From assembly GCA_019022495.1 (NCBI GenBank), contig JAFEKR010000019.1, forward strand, positions 186,001 to 250,000: DNA of 64,000 nt. The letters are read 5' to 3'. Below the pieces are notes generated by a model, which was not told the origin of the DNA, ran no database searches, and saw only the letters and a list, made by a program, of their open reading frames with translations. Of the stretch, positions 37,501-50,424 are shown in pieces (the stretch's first letter is position 1; the number at the start of each line of letters is the position of its first letter). Origin of the DNA: Epichloe hybrida. Lineage: Eukaryota; Ascomycota; Sordariomycetes; Hypocreales; Clavicipitaceae. The position numbers and the translations under genes are program-made.

Positions 37501-38248
37501 CTATAGCTAATAATAAGCTAGTATAAATCTAACCCTTATTTATTAAGTTTATAATCTAGTGCCTAACCTCTAGAAGCTAGTCCCTTAGTATATTATATAG
37601 TAGTCCCTAAGGGAGCGTTAGTTTAGACCTATCCTAATTCTTATATAAGTATATATAGTAATTAAGGGACCCTTAATAAGGAAGTAAGCTATTAGCTTTA
37701 GCCTTATTAAAAAGGTCTATAAAGTTAGCTAACTCCTTAGGTAATATTAATATATTTAGGCTATTAGGTTTTATCTTAGGCACTATAATCTATAGTACTA
37801 TTATTATCTCCCTAAGGCTTATAGTAATAAATATTATAGAAGTGTCTTTCCTATAGTATACCTAGCGTGCTTCTATAGTATATAAGGACTTAATAATCCC
37901 TTATACTAGAGTCTTTACCTTATATATAAAGGCTTTAGAGATATATAAGCCCTTTATTACTTTAATAACTAATTACTATTTTACTATATAAATAACTATA
38001 TTATAATATTCTAGCTATAGTATCCTAAGTGTAATATCTTAAATAAGGCCTAGGATAATATATAAATATACTAATAACTCCTAGCTATTAATATCTATTC
38101 TAGTGTGTACTATATAAGTAATTAAGGAGGTATTCTCTTATACTCTCTTTCCCTTTCTTTTTATTTTTACTATAGTTTAAATATACTTTCTCTTTAGTAA
38201 ATATATAAGCTTTAAGCTAAACTATTTTACTACTAACTTACTTATAGC
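34503..38248 (-). pseudogene. Ty3/gypsy relic G2 (reverse transcriptase to integrase)
   Basis: On the minus strand a gypsy reverse transcriptase is readable with RIP-type stops: LGDILRDFIIVYLNNILVYL, with YLNN at 37,159-37,148 in place of YLDD, then AIGLYLDLNKSIFIVKEV, YLGYII, VYSFLGFTNFYYNFI and more (37,600-36,500). Downstream (about 36,050-34,600) is a more decayed stretch at the position expected for integrase. Both catalytic Asp to Asn changes are G-to-A mutations on the coding strand. No LTR was identified. The relic ends at 34,503 against the hAT terminus. Confidence 0.75.
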
Positions 38249-38600
38249 TAGAGTATTATACTATAATTAATTTATAGTGTATTTTTTATTTAATAAATAA
38301 TATATATCTAATCTTAGAAAATATATAGAGATATAAAACTTTTTTTTTTAGATAGATAACTAAAAAACTATAATGTAGTTATATATAAAAGTAAGTCTAA
38401 AAGTAAACCCCTTACCTATAAATTAGAAAAACTATATTTTACTACGTTTTAGCACTAAGAATACACTATAAATATAGTTTTTCTAATTTATAGGTAAGGG
38501 GTTTACTTTTAGATTTACTTTTATATATAGTATTTTTCTTAGGATTTATCTCTATAGGATTACGTGATTTATAGGATAATATATTTAATTATAAGCTAGC
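38249..38600. repeat. Second hAT-like terminus followed by a 57-bp-arm hairpin
   Basis: The sequence TAGAGTATTATACTATAATT at 38,249 looks like a RIP-altered CAGAGTATTG terminus and matches, inverted, the end at 29,515. From 38,381 to 38,437 and 38,472 to 38,528 lie two 57-bp arms that are reverse complements with about one mismatch, separated by 34 bp. The arm sequence AGTAAGTCTAAAAGTAA also occurs in element F (48,250-48,480). No gene. Confidence 0.55.
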
Positions 38601-41600
38601 TATAAAATTAAATATAAAAACTATAAAACATATTATACTAACTATAAATAATACTTTACTTATAGCACTATAATAATTATAACTATAATTAATCTAGATA
38701 TTAATATAATAATATATATTAAAGAGTATAGGAATTAAGAATAGTAATTAGTTTATATATTATACTATATCTTACTCTAACTCTATATAGCTTAAATAGT
38801 TATCCTATATTATAGTATATAATTAGCTTTCTTACCCTTATATAAGACTTTACTAAGAGCTACTTATTTTCTATAAAGGGAATATTTACTTCTTTATCTA
38901 TGCCTTTCTTATTTACTTTATATAAGTTAATACTAACCTATAGGTAATAGGGTAAGAGAAAGGTATACTCCTAAATATAATAATCCTTAGATTTATATTA
39001 TAAGTAATATCCCTTTTAATAGTATTTAGCTAACTTTACTTCTAATACTTATTTAGCTTATTATATATTTATAGTAAGCTTTAGACCTTTCTCCTTCTTA
39101 ACTAGCCTATTCTATTTTCTTAATTAAGTCCTTACTATATATACCTTAGTTATTAGTATATTACCCTTATAGTTAGTCTAAGGTATAGGTTTAGCTAGCT
39201 ATAGTTTATATTAAAACTAGTACTTATTCTATATAGTAAGGGCCTTAATATTAACTATAATCTTATAATACTATATAATAGCTATATATTATATACTTTA
39301 GCTAATACCCTAGCTTATACTAATTTCTCTTAAATACTTATTAAGCACTTATTAAAGCTTTACTAGCTTTATATTATTCCCTTAATAATCCCCTCTTACT
39401 AATAAGAGCTTTTTTATAAAGTAAATAAAGAATATAGAAAATAGCTCCCTTAGGCCTTATTTTATCTAGTTAAGCTTTATAAGGGCTATTTCCTATTTAT
39501 ATAAATTAGAGAATATAAACCTAAGGTATTCTAGGAATCTAGCTAGGTTAAAATTATAAGTATTACCTTATTTAAAGAAAGTAATTACCTAGGACTAGAC
39601 TTTAAAGAATAAGTTCTAGTAAATAAATATTTACTTATTTTTATTAGTTTTAATAAAGTTCTTATTTACCTATAGCTTATATTTTATTAGAAACCTTTAT
39701 ATAGTAAATAAGGCCTTATTACTATTATATAAGTTACTTATAGGGATAGGTTTTTATTTTACCCTAGGTATAATTAAGACTAGGTTAAAGGTAAGAGGTA
39801 AAGTAAGGTTAATTACTAGAGCACTAGGTTAGGTTATAGTAAGTAACTAGGTTAAAGGTCTTATAGTGTTTATAGCTACTTATTATTAAAGATATATAAG
39901 CTTTACTATTTACTTATTAAGTATAAGTTAAAGTATTTTAAATTAGGCCTATTAAGCTATTAGTAATACTATAGTATTAGATAAGGGGGTTATTATTCCC
40001 TAGCTAGGTTAGTCTTATAGTTAAAGCATATCTATTATATTTATTAATATATCTATTAGTATTTCTATTATATCTTTTAGTAGTTATTAAAAAGGACTAA
40101 AGGAAGTCTCTTAATTATTATAGACTAGCCCTTAAGTAACTATAATAAGGCATTAATATAGTATTAAAAGACTTAAGGAGAAAGGAAAAAGAGTAAGAGA
40201 CTATCCCTAGTAATGCCTCTTATATCCCTTAGGTTACTTATATAAGCCTCCTTTCCTTACCTTAATTACTTTTACCACTCCTCTCTTTAATTACTATATA
40301 GATAATGCTTAGGCAAAGCCTAAGCCCTTATAACTAGGCCTTAAAAACAATGCCTTAATTTAATACTTACATATATAGGGATATATTATGTATATATATA
40401 TTCCTAATAAATATTATATTTAATTATAGAAGATAGCACTATAAGCTAAGAAAGGTTAACTTATAGGTATAGATAGCCTTAAATATTACCTTTATAAAGT
40501 TTAAATCCCTAAAGATTAAAGAATTATATATATAAGGGATATATACTTTAATAAGAATATACCTATGCTTACTAAATTTAAGGCTAATAAGACTATTTAT
40601 ATTATAAACCTTATTAACCTTTCTTTTACTAAAGAAAGCTATTATATTATTAATATTTTACCTATAAAAAAACCTCTTCCCTAGCCTATTAGTAATATTA
40701 AATAGAAGAAGGTTTATTTTATAAATAACCCTTTAGTTTTCTTAGAAATAAATAAGAATTACTACTCTTTTAAGAAGAAAGATAATTCTCTTACTAGGAC
40801 TAAGCCTTTACTATCTAAAAGCTCTTTTCTAATACCCTCTAAGAGTCCTTCTTAAAGGGACCTTATAAGCTAATAATAATAAATTATTAAAGAGAATATT
40901 ATTTTCCTAAGGCATTAGCCTAGGGCTTTCCTAGATAAAGAAGCTAAAGATAATAATAATACTATTATTTAATAATAACTTAAACTAGAACCTAAGCCTT
41001 TAAGATAATCTCTTTAATTTAATATATATTAAGATTACCTTAATATTATAATATCTAGTAAGAAGAAAGCCCTTTCTCTAGGATTTTATTAATTAAACCT
41101 CGTGATTTATTATTATAATAATAACCTATATAATAATAAAGTAAAGGAAATTATTACCTTATATATATTCCTAATGCTTAAAGTAGCTAATATAGCTAAT
41201 ATAAAGATTAATATTTTATTTAATTAGTATAAGGCTAAAGCTATAGATAACTATTATAACTTCTAGAGACTTACTAAAAAGAAAAAACTTTTAAAAATTA
41301 ATAAAAAGAACTACTAGAATTTAGTCTTTACTTCTAAAGATATAAAGATCTTTAATATCTAATAGGTTTATACTATAAAGTACTTAATTAATCTTAACCT
41401 TTATTTAAAGGTAAGATAAGTTATAAGAGAAAACTAGAATCTAGAGGTTTTTAGTAATAAAAACCTTTATATAATAGTAATATACTTAGTTTCTTTATAA
41501 GTATTTTATATACTTATTATTACCTTTAACTATATATATATTCTTTACGCTAGCTAGCTAACTATGTAGCTATTCCTAGTACTCCATCCGCTTAGTCAAG

Positions 41601-43050
41601 AGGGAAAACCCTTTGCTAGGAAGTACCTTTAACTATAATTAGTAGTAATATAATATTATAAATACCTTCCTTAATACTAAAGTATAAGGAGATATCTATA
41701 TTAAATAACCTTATAGTTACCTAAATAGTATAACTAAAGTCTATAAGCTTAAAAGAGCTCTTTATAGCTTACCTATTTTTTCTCTTTAGTAGCTAAATAA
41801 TATTACTAAGGAACTTAAATAGTAAGGCTTTAAGAGGCTATTAAGTAAACTCTATATTTTTTAATATAATAATATTATACTTCTTCTATATATAGATAAT
41901 ATAATTATTATAAGAAAGACCCTTATAATTATTATAAATATTATTAAGGAATTATAAAAACACTATAAATTAAAGTATTTAGGTAATATTAAGCTATTTC
42001 TTAGCATTAAATTTATCTATAATTATACTAATTACACTATACTTCTTTACTAAAGGCTTTATATATAGACTATTATAAAGAAATTTAATATTAATAACCT
42101 TAATACTTTAAATATTCCTTAGCTTCTAAAGACTATTATTCTAGCTAATTAAAAAGAGCTTAATATAGTCTATAACCTCTTTAACTAGGTAAAATATATA
42201 GGAAGCTTTAACTAGCTTTTAGTATTTATATAACCTAATATTATATTTATAGTTAATTAACTTAATAGTATAAATTTTACACTAAAGTAAGTATATATAA
42301 ATCTTAAGAAATACCTTTAGTAATACCTTATAGAAGTAAATAATTTAGGAATTATTCTTAGAGAATATAGTTCTTTAAACCTTAAATTAATACTTTAAGT
42401 AAAGGGATTTAGTAATACCTCTCTTACTAATAACCTAGATATAAGATATTTAACTATAGGGTATATTATAACCCTTACTAGAGAATATATCCTTTAGTAG
42501 TTAAAGAAATAAACTCTTATAGCCCTTAGCTTTATAAAAGCTAAATTTATTAACCTTATACTAACTAGCCTCTTAATACTCTAGGTTACTTAACTTCTTA
42601 ATACCTTTAGAATTAAGTAATTATACCTATTACTACTATTTATAAATAGCTAGAATATAAAAGCTAATATACTTAATAAGAAGTATTAGGAATATACTTA
42701 TTATATTAATTTACACTATAAATAAATTATATAGAAAGCTTATTAAGGGGATTTTTATCTTTAATAAATTAGTACTAAATAAATAATTACTAATAGATTT
42801 ATAAAAGGTCTAGAATATATTAAATATAGTAATTTTATTTGCTTTCTTTAATAATAAAGGCTAAGGACTTTATAAAAGAAAATATTTTAAAAGCTTTATA
42901 AATAACCTTAATTTTTTCCTTTTCTTTTTTTCCTTTTTATTACAAGCTAGATATACTACTAGGGGTAGTGTTAAGGATATTTATAGCCTTATATTATAGC
43001 CTTAGATATTAGGTATTACTCTTATTATTCTCTCTTTATTTAATAATATA
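38601..43050 (+). pseudogene. Ty1/copia relic C3 (integrase end, RT, RNase H)
   Basis: The plus-strand copia pol is read through RIP-type stops. The integrase C-terminal region has LIGIDSLKYYLYKV and RIIYIRDIYFNKNI (about 40,460-40,570). The reverse transcriptase has YIDN at 41,889-41,900 in place of YVDD, followed by LKYLGNIKLFLSIKF. RNase H ends GDFYL, then NRFIKGLEYIKYSNF (about 42,745-42,835). The sequence differs from C1/C2, so it is a second copia lineage. The part at 38,601-40,380 should hold gag and the integrase core but is too decayed to read. LTRs were not found. Confidence 0.7.
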
Positions 43051-43854
43051 GCTTCTTATATTATATTTAATATTATGGTTTATTATAGGCTTTATTTAAA
43101 GACTTAGATTTATTACTTATAGATTTAAAGCTTATAAGCTTCCCTTTTCTCTTCTAGATTATAAATTCCTAGATAGTAATTTTACATTATTATCTTCTTT
43201 TCTAATTACTTTTTGCCTTTATTTATATTATTTTATAGTGTATATATGTATTTAATGTGCTACACTTAACACATAGTATCCTATTAATCCGTAACCTTAT
43301 TATATTAAAAAGAGACACTATCTATTAATATATTAATACTACTATTAATATTATGCTACTAAAATATATAATATATATTTACTTATAGGTCCTAAGTTAT
43401 TAAGGTATAGCTATTTACTAGCATAAGCCTATAATTTAATAAGTCTTTCTTTTTATCTTTCTATCCTCCCTTTTTTACTATATATATAAAGTAACACTAC
43501 CTTATATATATTAAATTAATAGTAACCGCTATTAGTAATTTATCTTAGCTTACTTTCTATTAACTTACTAAGATCCTTTATAAACTAGATAATATAGACT
43601 ATTAGCTAATATTAGCTAATGCTTATTTATAAGATAACTTACCTAGTCTATATAGATTATTAATGTCTAATACCTATACTATATTAAGTATAGTTTAACT
43701 TAATTTAAGGTTTAGGCTAACCTTAAATATATAGTATAAAAAAAAATATAAAATATGTAATCTAAAATTTCTAGAATATATAAGATTAAGCTAAAATATA
43801 CACATAACTAAGTTATACTTAGAATATAACTAATAGAGCTATAAGTTAAAATTA
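43051..43854. other. Unassigned AT-rich DNA
   Basis: No coding relic, terminal repeat or tandem array was recognised. In the reconstructed ancestral order this sequence lies just beyond the right end of transposon T. TTA at 43,852-43,854 is the reverse complement of the TAA duplicated by T. Confidence 0.5.
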
Positions 43855-44015
43855 GGGCCTATTTATTAAGTACTTGCTTTTATATATTTAGCACCTCTAA
43901 ATATGGCTAAGGTAGCTATAATAACTAATACTAGCTACTTATAGTAAATTATATAGTAGCTTTATACTAAGTATTTAATTACTCCCCTTACCCTAGCTAA
44001 ATTATCTTTACTTAT
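43855..44015 (-). mobile_element. Right end of PIF/Harbinger-like element T (inverted)
   Basis: The first 80 bp match 23,087-23,166 base for base in length, with about fifteen differences that are nearly all C to T or G to A. It starts GGGCC after TTA. It directly abuts the outer border of the C2 3' LTR. CTTAT at 44,011-44,015 is the C2 target duplication read on the plus strand. Confidence 0.6.
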
Positions 44016-44832
44016 TATTAAAGTGTAAGGAGCTAGTTACTAGCTAGCAATAGCTATATAGGTGTAGCTCTACGGTTAGAGACTAGTAAAACCACCACAT
44101 TGAATTTATTTAATGTAACATAATAGAAGGTTTTAGTAGTTATTAACTAATAGAATTTAATCTAGATAATTTTACAATATCTTATATACTAATAAAATTG
44201 ATTTTAGTGACGTTATATAGGCAATGTGGCTATTAGATTAAGAGGCCTAGCTATCTAGCTAGATTAAAAAGATCTTTTTCCTCTTATATACTCACTAACT
44301 ATATTAGTAAATCTAGACCGCTAAAGAGGTCTTATAAGCCACTTTTTATTTTCCGTAAAATTCATTTATATATAACATCCAAAAAATCAACTTACTACTA
44401 TACAAACTAGTAACCTATATACACTAAATTTTAGTCTAAAAAATATTCCTATATAAAATAAAAGCCCTATCTTCTAGCTTTAATTTGCTATATATAAGAC
44501 TTTTATATAACCTCTAGTTAAAGAGAAAATTACTATTAAAGATAGCTATAGAGTAACTTGCTTACATTACCCTAGCTTACCTAATTACTAGTAGCGCTAT
44601 GGTTATAGCTATGCTTATAGCTATAACGTAATTAAATAATTCACAATTAACAATTAATTTGGATTAGTTATTTACATAGTTAGTCACAGCTATTTATAGC
44701 TATAACGTAGCTATTAATAGCTACCTTTGCGACCGTTAATAGCTATAGTGTAGCTATTAGGCTTATAATATAAGCTAGTAATAGAAAGGTCCTTTAACTA
44801 AAAAGGGCTAAAAATAGGTCTTATTTTTAACA
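44016..44832 (-). repeat. 3' LTR of copia C2 (817 bp)
   Basis: Full-length LTR in minus orientation, equal in length (within 1 bp) to the C1 LTR and more heavily RIP-mutated. Directly inside it (44,833-44,842) the element strand reads GTAAAGGGGG, a polypurine tract in the position expected before a 3' LTR, which confirms that this is the 3' copy of a minus-strand element whose pol lies at 44,843-47,449. Confidence 0.85.
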
Positions 44833-47449
44833 CCCCCTTTACAAAAGAATTATATATAAGCTAATTAAAAGCGTATAAAGTGATATAGGGTAAATAAGAA
44901 CTTTTAGATAAAAACAAATAAAAGGGAAAAATAGGAAAAGATAAAAGACCCCCTTTTAAATTCCTAGCTATTGTTAAATATAGCTCCCTTTTTAGCGTTG
45001 TTTTTAGTTCCTTATTAAAGGGATTTAGTTATTGGTTTTTAGTGATTATTAAGCCCTAAGAGCTTAATAAAGGCCTAATAAAGAGGTCTAGATAGAGGCT
45101 TTATTAGACTATCTGTAAGCATTAACTTTATATCTAGATATTTAATCTTAGCTAAACCCTCTAAAACCTATTGCCTAATATAGTTAAACTTTAGTAAAGT
45201 AAACTTTATATAGCTATGTAAGGCAGGGTTATAGGTAGTGGTTATAGCGCCTTAATTATCGCAATATATCTAGATAGGGGGAGAAATAGGGGTTTTTAGC
45301 TCCTTAAATAAGCCCTAAAGCCACTGTAGCTCCTAGAAGGTCTTGTAGATAGTATTAGCTTTAGCTTCTAATGTTAATAGAGCTATTATACTAGCTTTCT
45401 TTAATTTCTAGCTAATAGGTTCGCTAGCTAGCTTAAATAGATAAGCGTAGGTTAATTTAGAGGTCTTTTTATCCCCTGTAATATTACTATTATAATAACC
45501 TATTAGGCTTTTACTAGCTATACCTTTAGGGTCTCCCCTATAGATTATAGCAAGGAATTTAGTCCCTAATAAGTACCTAAGCAAGTTTTTAGCTACTTTT
45601 AGGTGCTCTATATAGGGCCTAGCTAGTGCTATAGATAGCTACTAAAGTATAAAGGCCACGTCTAGCCTTATAAGTAATATTAGGTATATTATAGTCCCTA
45701 TAATGCACTAATAAAGCTTAATTTCGCTAGCTATTAAAAGCTTAGTAGTATGCGTAGCTAAAACGCCTAGCTAAAGGGGTATGCTAATAGGCTTACTATC
45801 TAGTATATTAAATTAATTTAAAGCCTCTAAGATATACTAAGATTAATGGATTTTTAGGACCCTATTAGGTCTATCTTATATAATTTAAACCCCTAAGAAG
45901 AATTCAGCTAGCCCCCTATCTTCTATTAGATAGACTTTATAAAGTTCCTTTTTAAGTCTTTAGATATAATATAAATCCAGTCTAACTAGAAGATAATCAT
46001 CCATATATATAATAATAAAGGTTTTAGTAAAGGAATTATAGAATATAGCTAGGTTAGAAATTAAAGGGCTAAATCCTAGGGACTTTAGCACTATAATTAG
46101 TGCTTATTACCACTCCCTTAAGCTTTATTTTAGGCTATATAAAGATTTTTATAATAGAATTACTTAATCTTTAGAGGGATTATAGCTAAAACTTTTAGCT
46201 AATTTAGCTAATTTAGGATTTGCTTTAAGGAATTTAATAAATCTATCTAGAATAACTATATAAATCTATTATTATAGCTTACTATTAAGAAAAGCTCCTA
46301 TAAAATTAACCTATTTAATTTCCTAGTTATTCTAAGCCACTAGGGCTAGTAAAATCCTCTAGCTAGGGGGAATGCTTATTACTACAAAGGTCTCTAGATA
46401 ATCTAGACCTTTAATTTGCATAAATCCCTTAGTAATAAGTTAGGCCTTGTATTTTAAAGGATTATTTTCTTTATCCTTTTTAAGCTTATAAATAAGCTTA
46501 TTCTTTAGTACTTTTTAGCCCTTAGGTACTTAGTCTTTCCCTATAAATTTAAAAGTACTAGCCTTTAGAAGCTATTTATATTCCTTATATATAGCTTCTA
46601 TTTATTTATCCCTTTTAGGGCTAAATATAGCTTACTTCTAGGTCTTAGGTTTAGGGCTATTAGGGTTGTTTTCCTTTAGCTTCTCCTATACCTTAAAGTA
46701 AATTTCTTTTATAAAATCTAGAGAAAAAGGGGAACTAATATTAATATCTATAGGGTTAATATTAGGGTTAAAGTTAGTAATTTTATTAAAATTAAGGTCT
46801 AAAGTTAAAATCTAATTTCCTAGTGAAGTTATAGGTATAGCCTCCTCTAAGGCCTCTAGAATTAGTTCCTTAGGGGGTTATATAGGCCTTATAGGGTGTT
46901 TTTCTTAACCTATAGGGGGATTTTAATTACCTATATTATCTATAGGGTAATCCTTTAAACCTTAATTTAGATCCTAATCTTCTAAATTATTTTCCCCCTC
47001 TAAAGGGTTATCCCCTATAGAAAGCCTAGGTAATCCTTTAGAGATAGGACTTATAAGCTTTATAATCTTAATAAAGCTAGTCTTTATAACTAGCCTTTTA
47101 GAGGGGATATATACTAGGTAGGTATTAGAACTTACTATAGCTAATAACCTTCTAGGGATAGTTTTAGCTACTAACTTCTAGGCTTTAGGTTGTTTTTCTA
47201 GGGGGATTAGAATCTCACAGTAAGATCCTATAGCTCTAATACTACTAATATTAGTTATATAGGGCTAATTTAGCTCCCTAGCTAGTAGTTATTTAGGGCT
47301 TTTATCCTTTATAGTATTAGTAGTTATATTAACTAGGTTAATAACTATAGGTAATACAAAACACTATAGATATAAGGGTAATTTTATAGCCCTTAATTAA
47401 TTTAGAATAGTATAAATAAAACGCTTTACTAATCTATTTTGCTTATAGA
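44833..47449 (-). pseudogene. Copia C2: reverse transcriptase and RNase H relic
   Basis: The minus-strand copia RVT_2 domain is well preserved: YKARLVIKGFMQIKGLDYLE, then VNFIGAFLNS, and the catalytic YMDDY intact at 46,007-45,993. RNase H follows (about 45,560-45,240) with YRGDPKGIASKSLIGYYNSN, ALLTLEAKANTIYK and IYCDN, including stops where Trp and Gln are expected. The frame begins at 47,449, where element F interrupts it. The upstream integrase part is at 50,425-51,389 on the plus strand. The two parts are now in opposite orientation, which is the key to the inversion argument. Confidence 0.8.
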
Positions 47450-48504
47450 TAGAGCTTTATATATAGTGTAGTAAATGTAATATTTTGGCTTTCGTTGTAG
47501 TATGTAGTGTAATAGATTTTAGTGTAGTGTAGTATGTAGTGTAGTGTAGTATTTACTACACTACACTACAAATACTACAAATGTAGTATTAGTAGAAAAA
47601 AAGTGGGGTATTATATAGTTTTATAATATTCCTTAGATTTTTCTTAATTAAGTTAATATTAGCTGTTTTTTTTATTATAATTTAGTTATTTAATTATAAA
47701 TTCTTAAAGTTTAAGATTATTTAGATTATTAAGCTAATTATAGGTATATAGAAGCTAAATAAAGTATACTTTAGTTTATAATTATAACCTATTTTTTTCC
47801 CTTAATTATAGAGGTTACTTTATCTTAATATCTTTTTCTTTAGATTTACTATCTATTTTAGTATGCTTTTTTTACTTAAAATATAGGAATTACCCTAAAG
47901 AAATTATTTTTTATTATATATAAATAAGACTAAAACTCTAATAATATTATATATATATATATAACTATCTTATTAATAAGAGAATATTAAAATTTAACTA
48001 ATAAAGTAGTTCCTAGTAATATAGCTATTCTATTAGAGTTATAAATAATTATATTAACTTTAAGGGTTTTTTTAGTAAAAGGAATAGTAAAAGTACTTAG
48101 TAAAGTTACTTAAGAAGAAATTAAATATTTAATAAATATATATAATGAATTTTCCTTAGTATTAAAGTTATTAAAAAATAAGCTTTAAAAGTAAGTTAAA
48201 TAATATAGATTATCTTTAGTTTTCTTACTTAGTAATATAGTTTTTTCTAAAAATAAGTCTAAAAGTAAGTCTAAAAGTAAGTCTTTATAACTATTAGTAA
48301 CTTCTTTATAGCTTTCTTACTTAAATATATAATTTTTACTTTAAAAGAGAAATTTATATAAAAGTAAGTCTAAAAGTAAGTCTAAAAGTAAGTCTTTATA
48401 ACTATAGGTAACTTCTTTATAGCTTTCTTACTTAAATATATAATTTTACTTAAAAAGAGAATTTATATAAAAGTAAGTCTAAAAGTAAGTCTTATACCTA
48501 TTAG
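47450..48504 (-). mobile_element. Element F, copy 2: right half, inverted
   Basis: It carries the F terminus (TAGAGCTTTA, a RIP form of CAGAGCTTTG) at 47,450, the TAGTG-rich sub-terminal part and the repeats AGTAAGTCTAAAAGTAAGTC (48,250-48,480). Flank 47,442-47,449 read on the element strand is TCTATAAG, which is TCCATGAG (51,382-51,389) after two RIP-type changes. The half ends at 48,504 with CCTATTAG, where a hAT copy starts. Confidence 0.75.
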
Positions 48505-50424
48505 TAAAGTATTATTTATAGTATAGTTAGTGTAATTTTTAGGAAAAATTTATATTTATAATATAGTTTTTTTTTCTTATAATTAATATATTATAGTTTT
48601 TTTTTTATAGTTAGTGTAGTGTAGTTTTTTTTTTTTTATAGTGTAATATATTATAGTTTTTTTTTGCTTATATTATAGTATAGTTAGTGTAGTTACTAAC
48701 TACACTAACTACAAAAACTATAATGTAGTATTAGTAAAAAAAAGTGGGCCTTTTTATTATATAATGTTATTATAAGGATTAAAAGAAAGCTAGTTATATA
48801 AAAGCTTTTATTATTACCTATTTTACTTAATTAGTTATAGAATTTATAATATTTACCTTTTTTTAAGAATTTTACTATAACTAGGGTTATTTATAATATT
48901 ATACCTTTTTAATAATACTATTATACTTATTACTTTATTTTACTAATATAACTTTAAGAAAAACTAACTTATTCTTTTATTTACTATTAATACTAATTAT
49001 TTACTATTTCTATAATTTATTATTATTATTTTAATTAAAAATACCCTAAACTAATATAATATAATTAGTTAATAAATCTAAATAAATAATAAGAAGTTAA
49101 TAAAGTATATACTTAGTATTAATATATTATTAGTTATATAATAAGAAATTTAAAAAAGCTTAAACTATTTATTTACTATTTAAACTAATTAAATATTACT
49201 TTAAGCTTTATAATTCTAAAGCTTTAAGAAGTTATATATAGTAACTTTATATATCTTATTATAATAATACATAAAGAAAGAATATAATAAACTAATATTT
49301 ATAATTTATTAATAGATAACTAATAGTATTATTTTAATTACCCTATATAGCTTAATTAAGCTATAAAAAATAAGTTTAACTTATTTTTAAAAATAATACT
49401 AGGACTTAGTTTTATATAATATACTATACTTATTATAAAAGCTATTAATAACTTTACTATAACCTTAATTACTATTATTACTATAATTACTATTATTACT
49501 ATAATTACTATTATTACTATAATTACTATTATTTTATATTTATTATTATTTTAAAAAACACAAAAGAGAAAACATTTTTATAATATTAATATTTTTAAAA
49601 ACCTTAAAATACTAAGTTATTAAAAACTATAGCTTTTACTATAGTAATTTACTTATAATTACTAGTATTTAAATTTAAGTTATTTATTTATTATTTATTT
49701 ATTATTAAACTTTAACACTAATAATATTATAAGTAATCTTAGTAATCTTAGTAATCTTAGTAATACTAGTAATATTAGTAATATTAGTATTATAAGCTAT
49801 TATAAGCTATTATAAGCTATTATAAGCTATTATAAGCTATAATAAGATATAATAAGCTACTTATATTAAGTTTACTAGTAGTTTTTTATAGTTTTTTTAA
49901 AATAAGTAATAATAATAATTTATAGAAATATAAAATAATTTATAGAAATATAAAATAATTTATAGAAATAGTAAATAATATAATAAGAAGGTTTTTCTTT
50001 AAGTTATATTAGGGAAATAAATTATTAAGTTAAATAGTATTATTAAAAAAGTATAATATTATATATAACCTTACTTAGTTATAATAAAATTATAAAAATA
50101 ATATAATATTATAAATTCTATAACTAATTTAATAAAATAAGTAATAATAAAAGCTTTTATATAACTAGCTTTCTTTTAACCTTATAAATACTAATAACTA
50201 ATAAAAAGTCTAATACTACATTTGTAGTGTTTATAGTTAGTGTAGTTTAGGAAAAAAAATTTATAGTATAATATATTATAGTTTTTTTTTTTTATAGTTA
50301 GTGTAGTGTAGTTTTTTTTTCCCTTATAGTTAGTGTAGTTTATAGTGTAGTGTAGTTTGTAGTGTAGTTATTATACTACACTACAAATACTACACTACAC
50401 TACACGTTTTAGTGCAATACTCTA
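48505..50424 (+). mobile_element. hAT-family copy (5' end of insertion D, 3' end of insertion A)
   Basis: It begins TAAAGTATTA (RIP form of CAGAGTATTG) and ends CAATACTCTA. Structure as in the copy at 25,896: long inverted arms (about 48,740-49,080 and 49,870-50,190), an ATTACT tract (about 49,470-49,540) and a short decamer run (49,795-49,850). The left flank is CCTATTAG (48,497-48,504) and the right flank is ATTGCTGC (50,425-50,432). They differ; each instead matches the flank of another copy. Confidence 0.8.

Noticed and set aside
34503..44015. Functional retrotransposon genes
   Set aside because: Catalytic Asp residues of G2 and C3 are changed to Asn and the frames are full of stops; all copies are dead relics.
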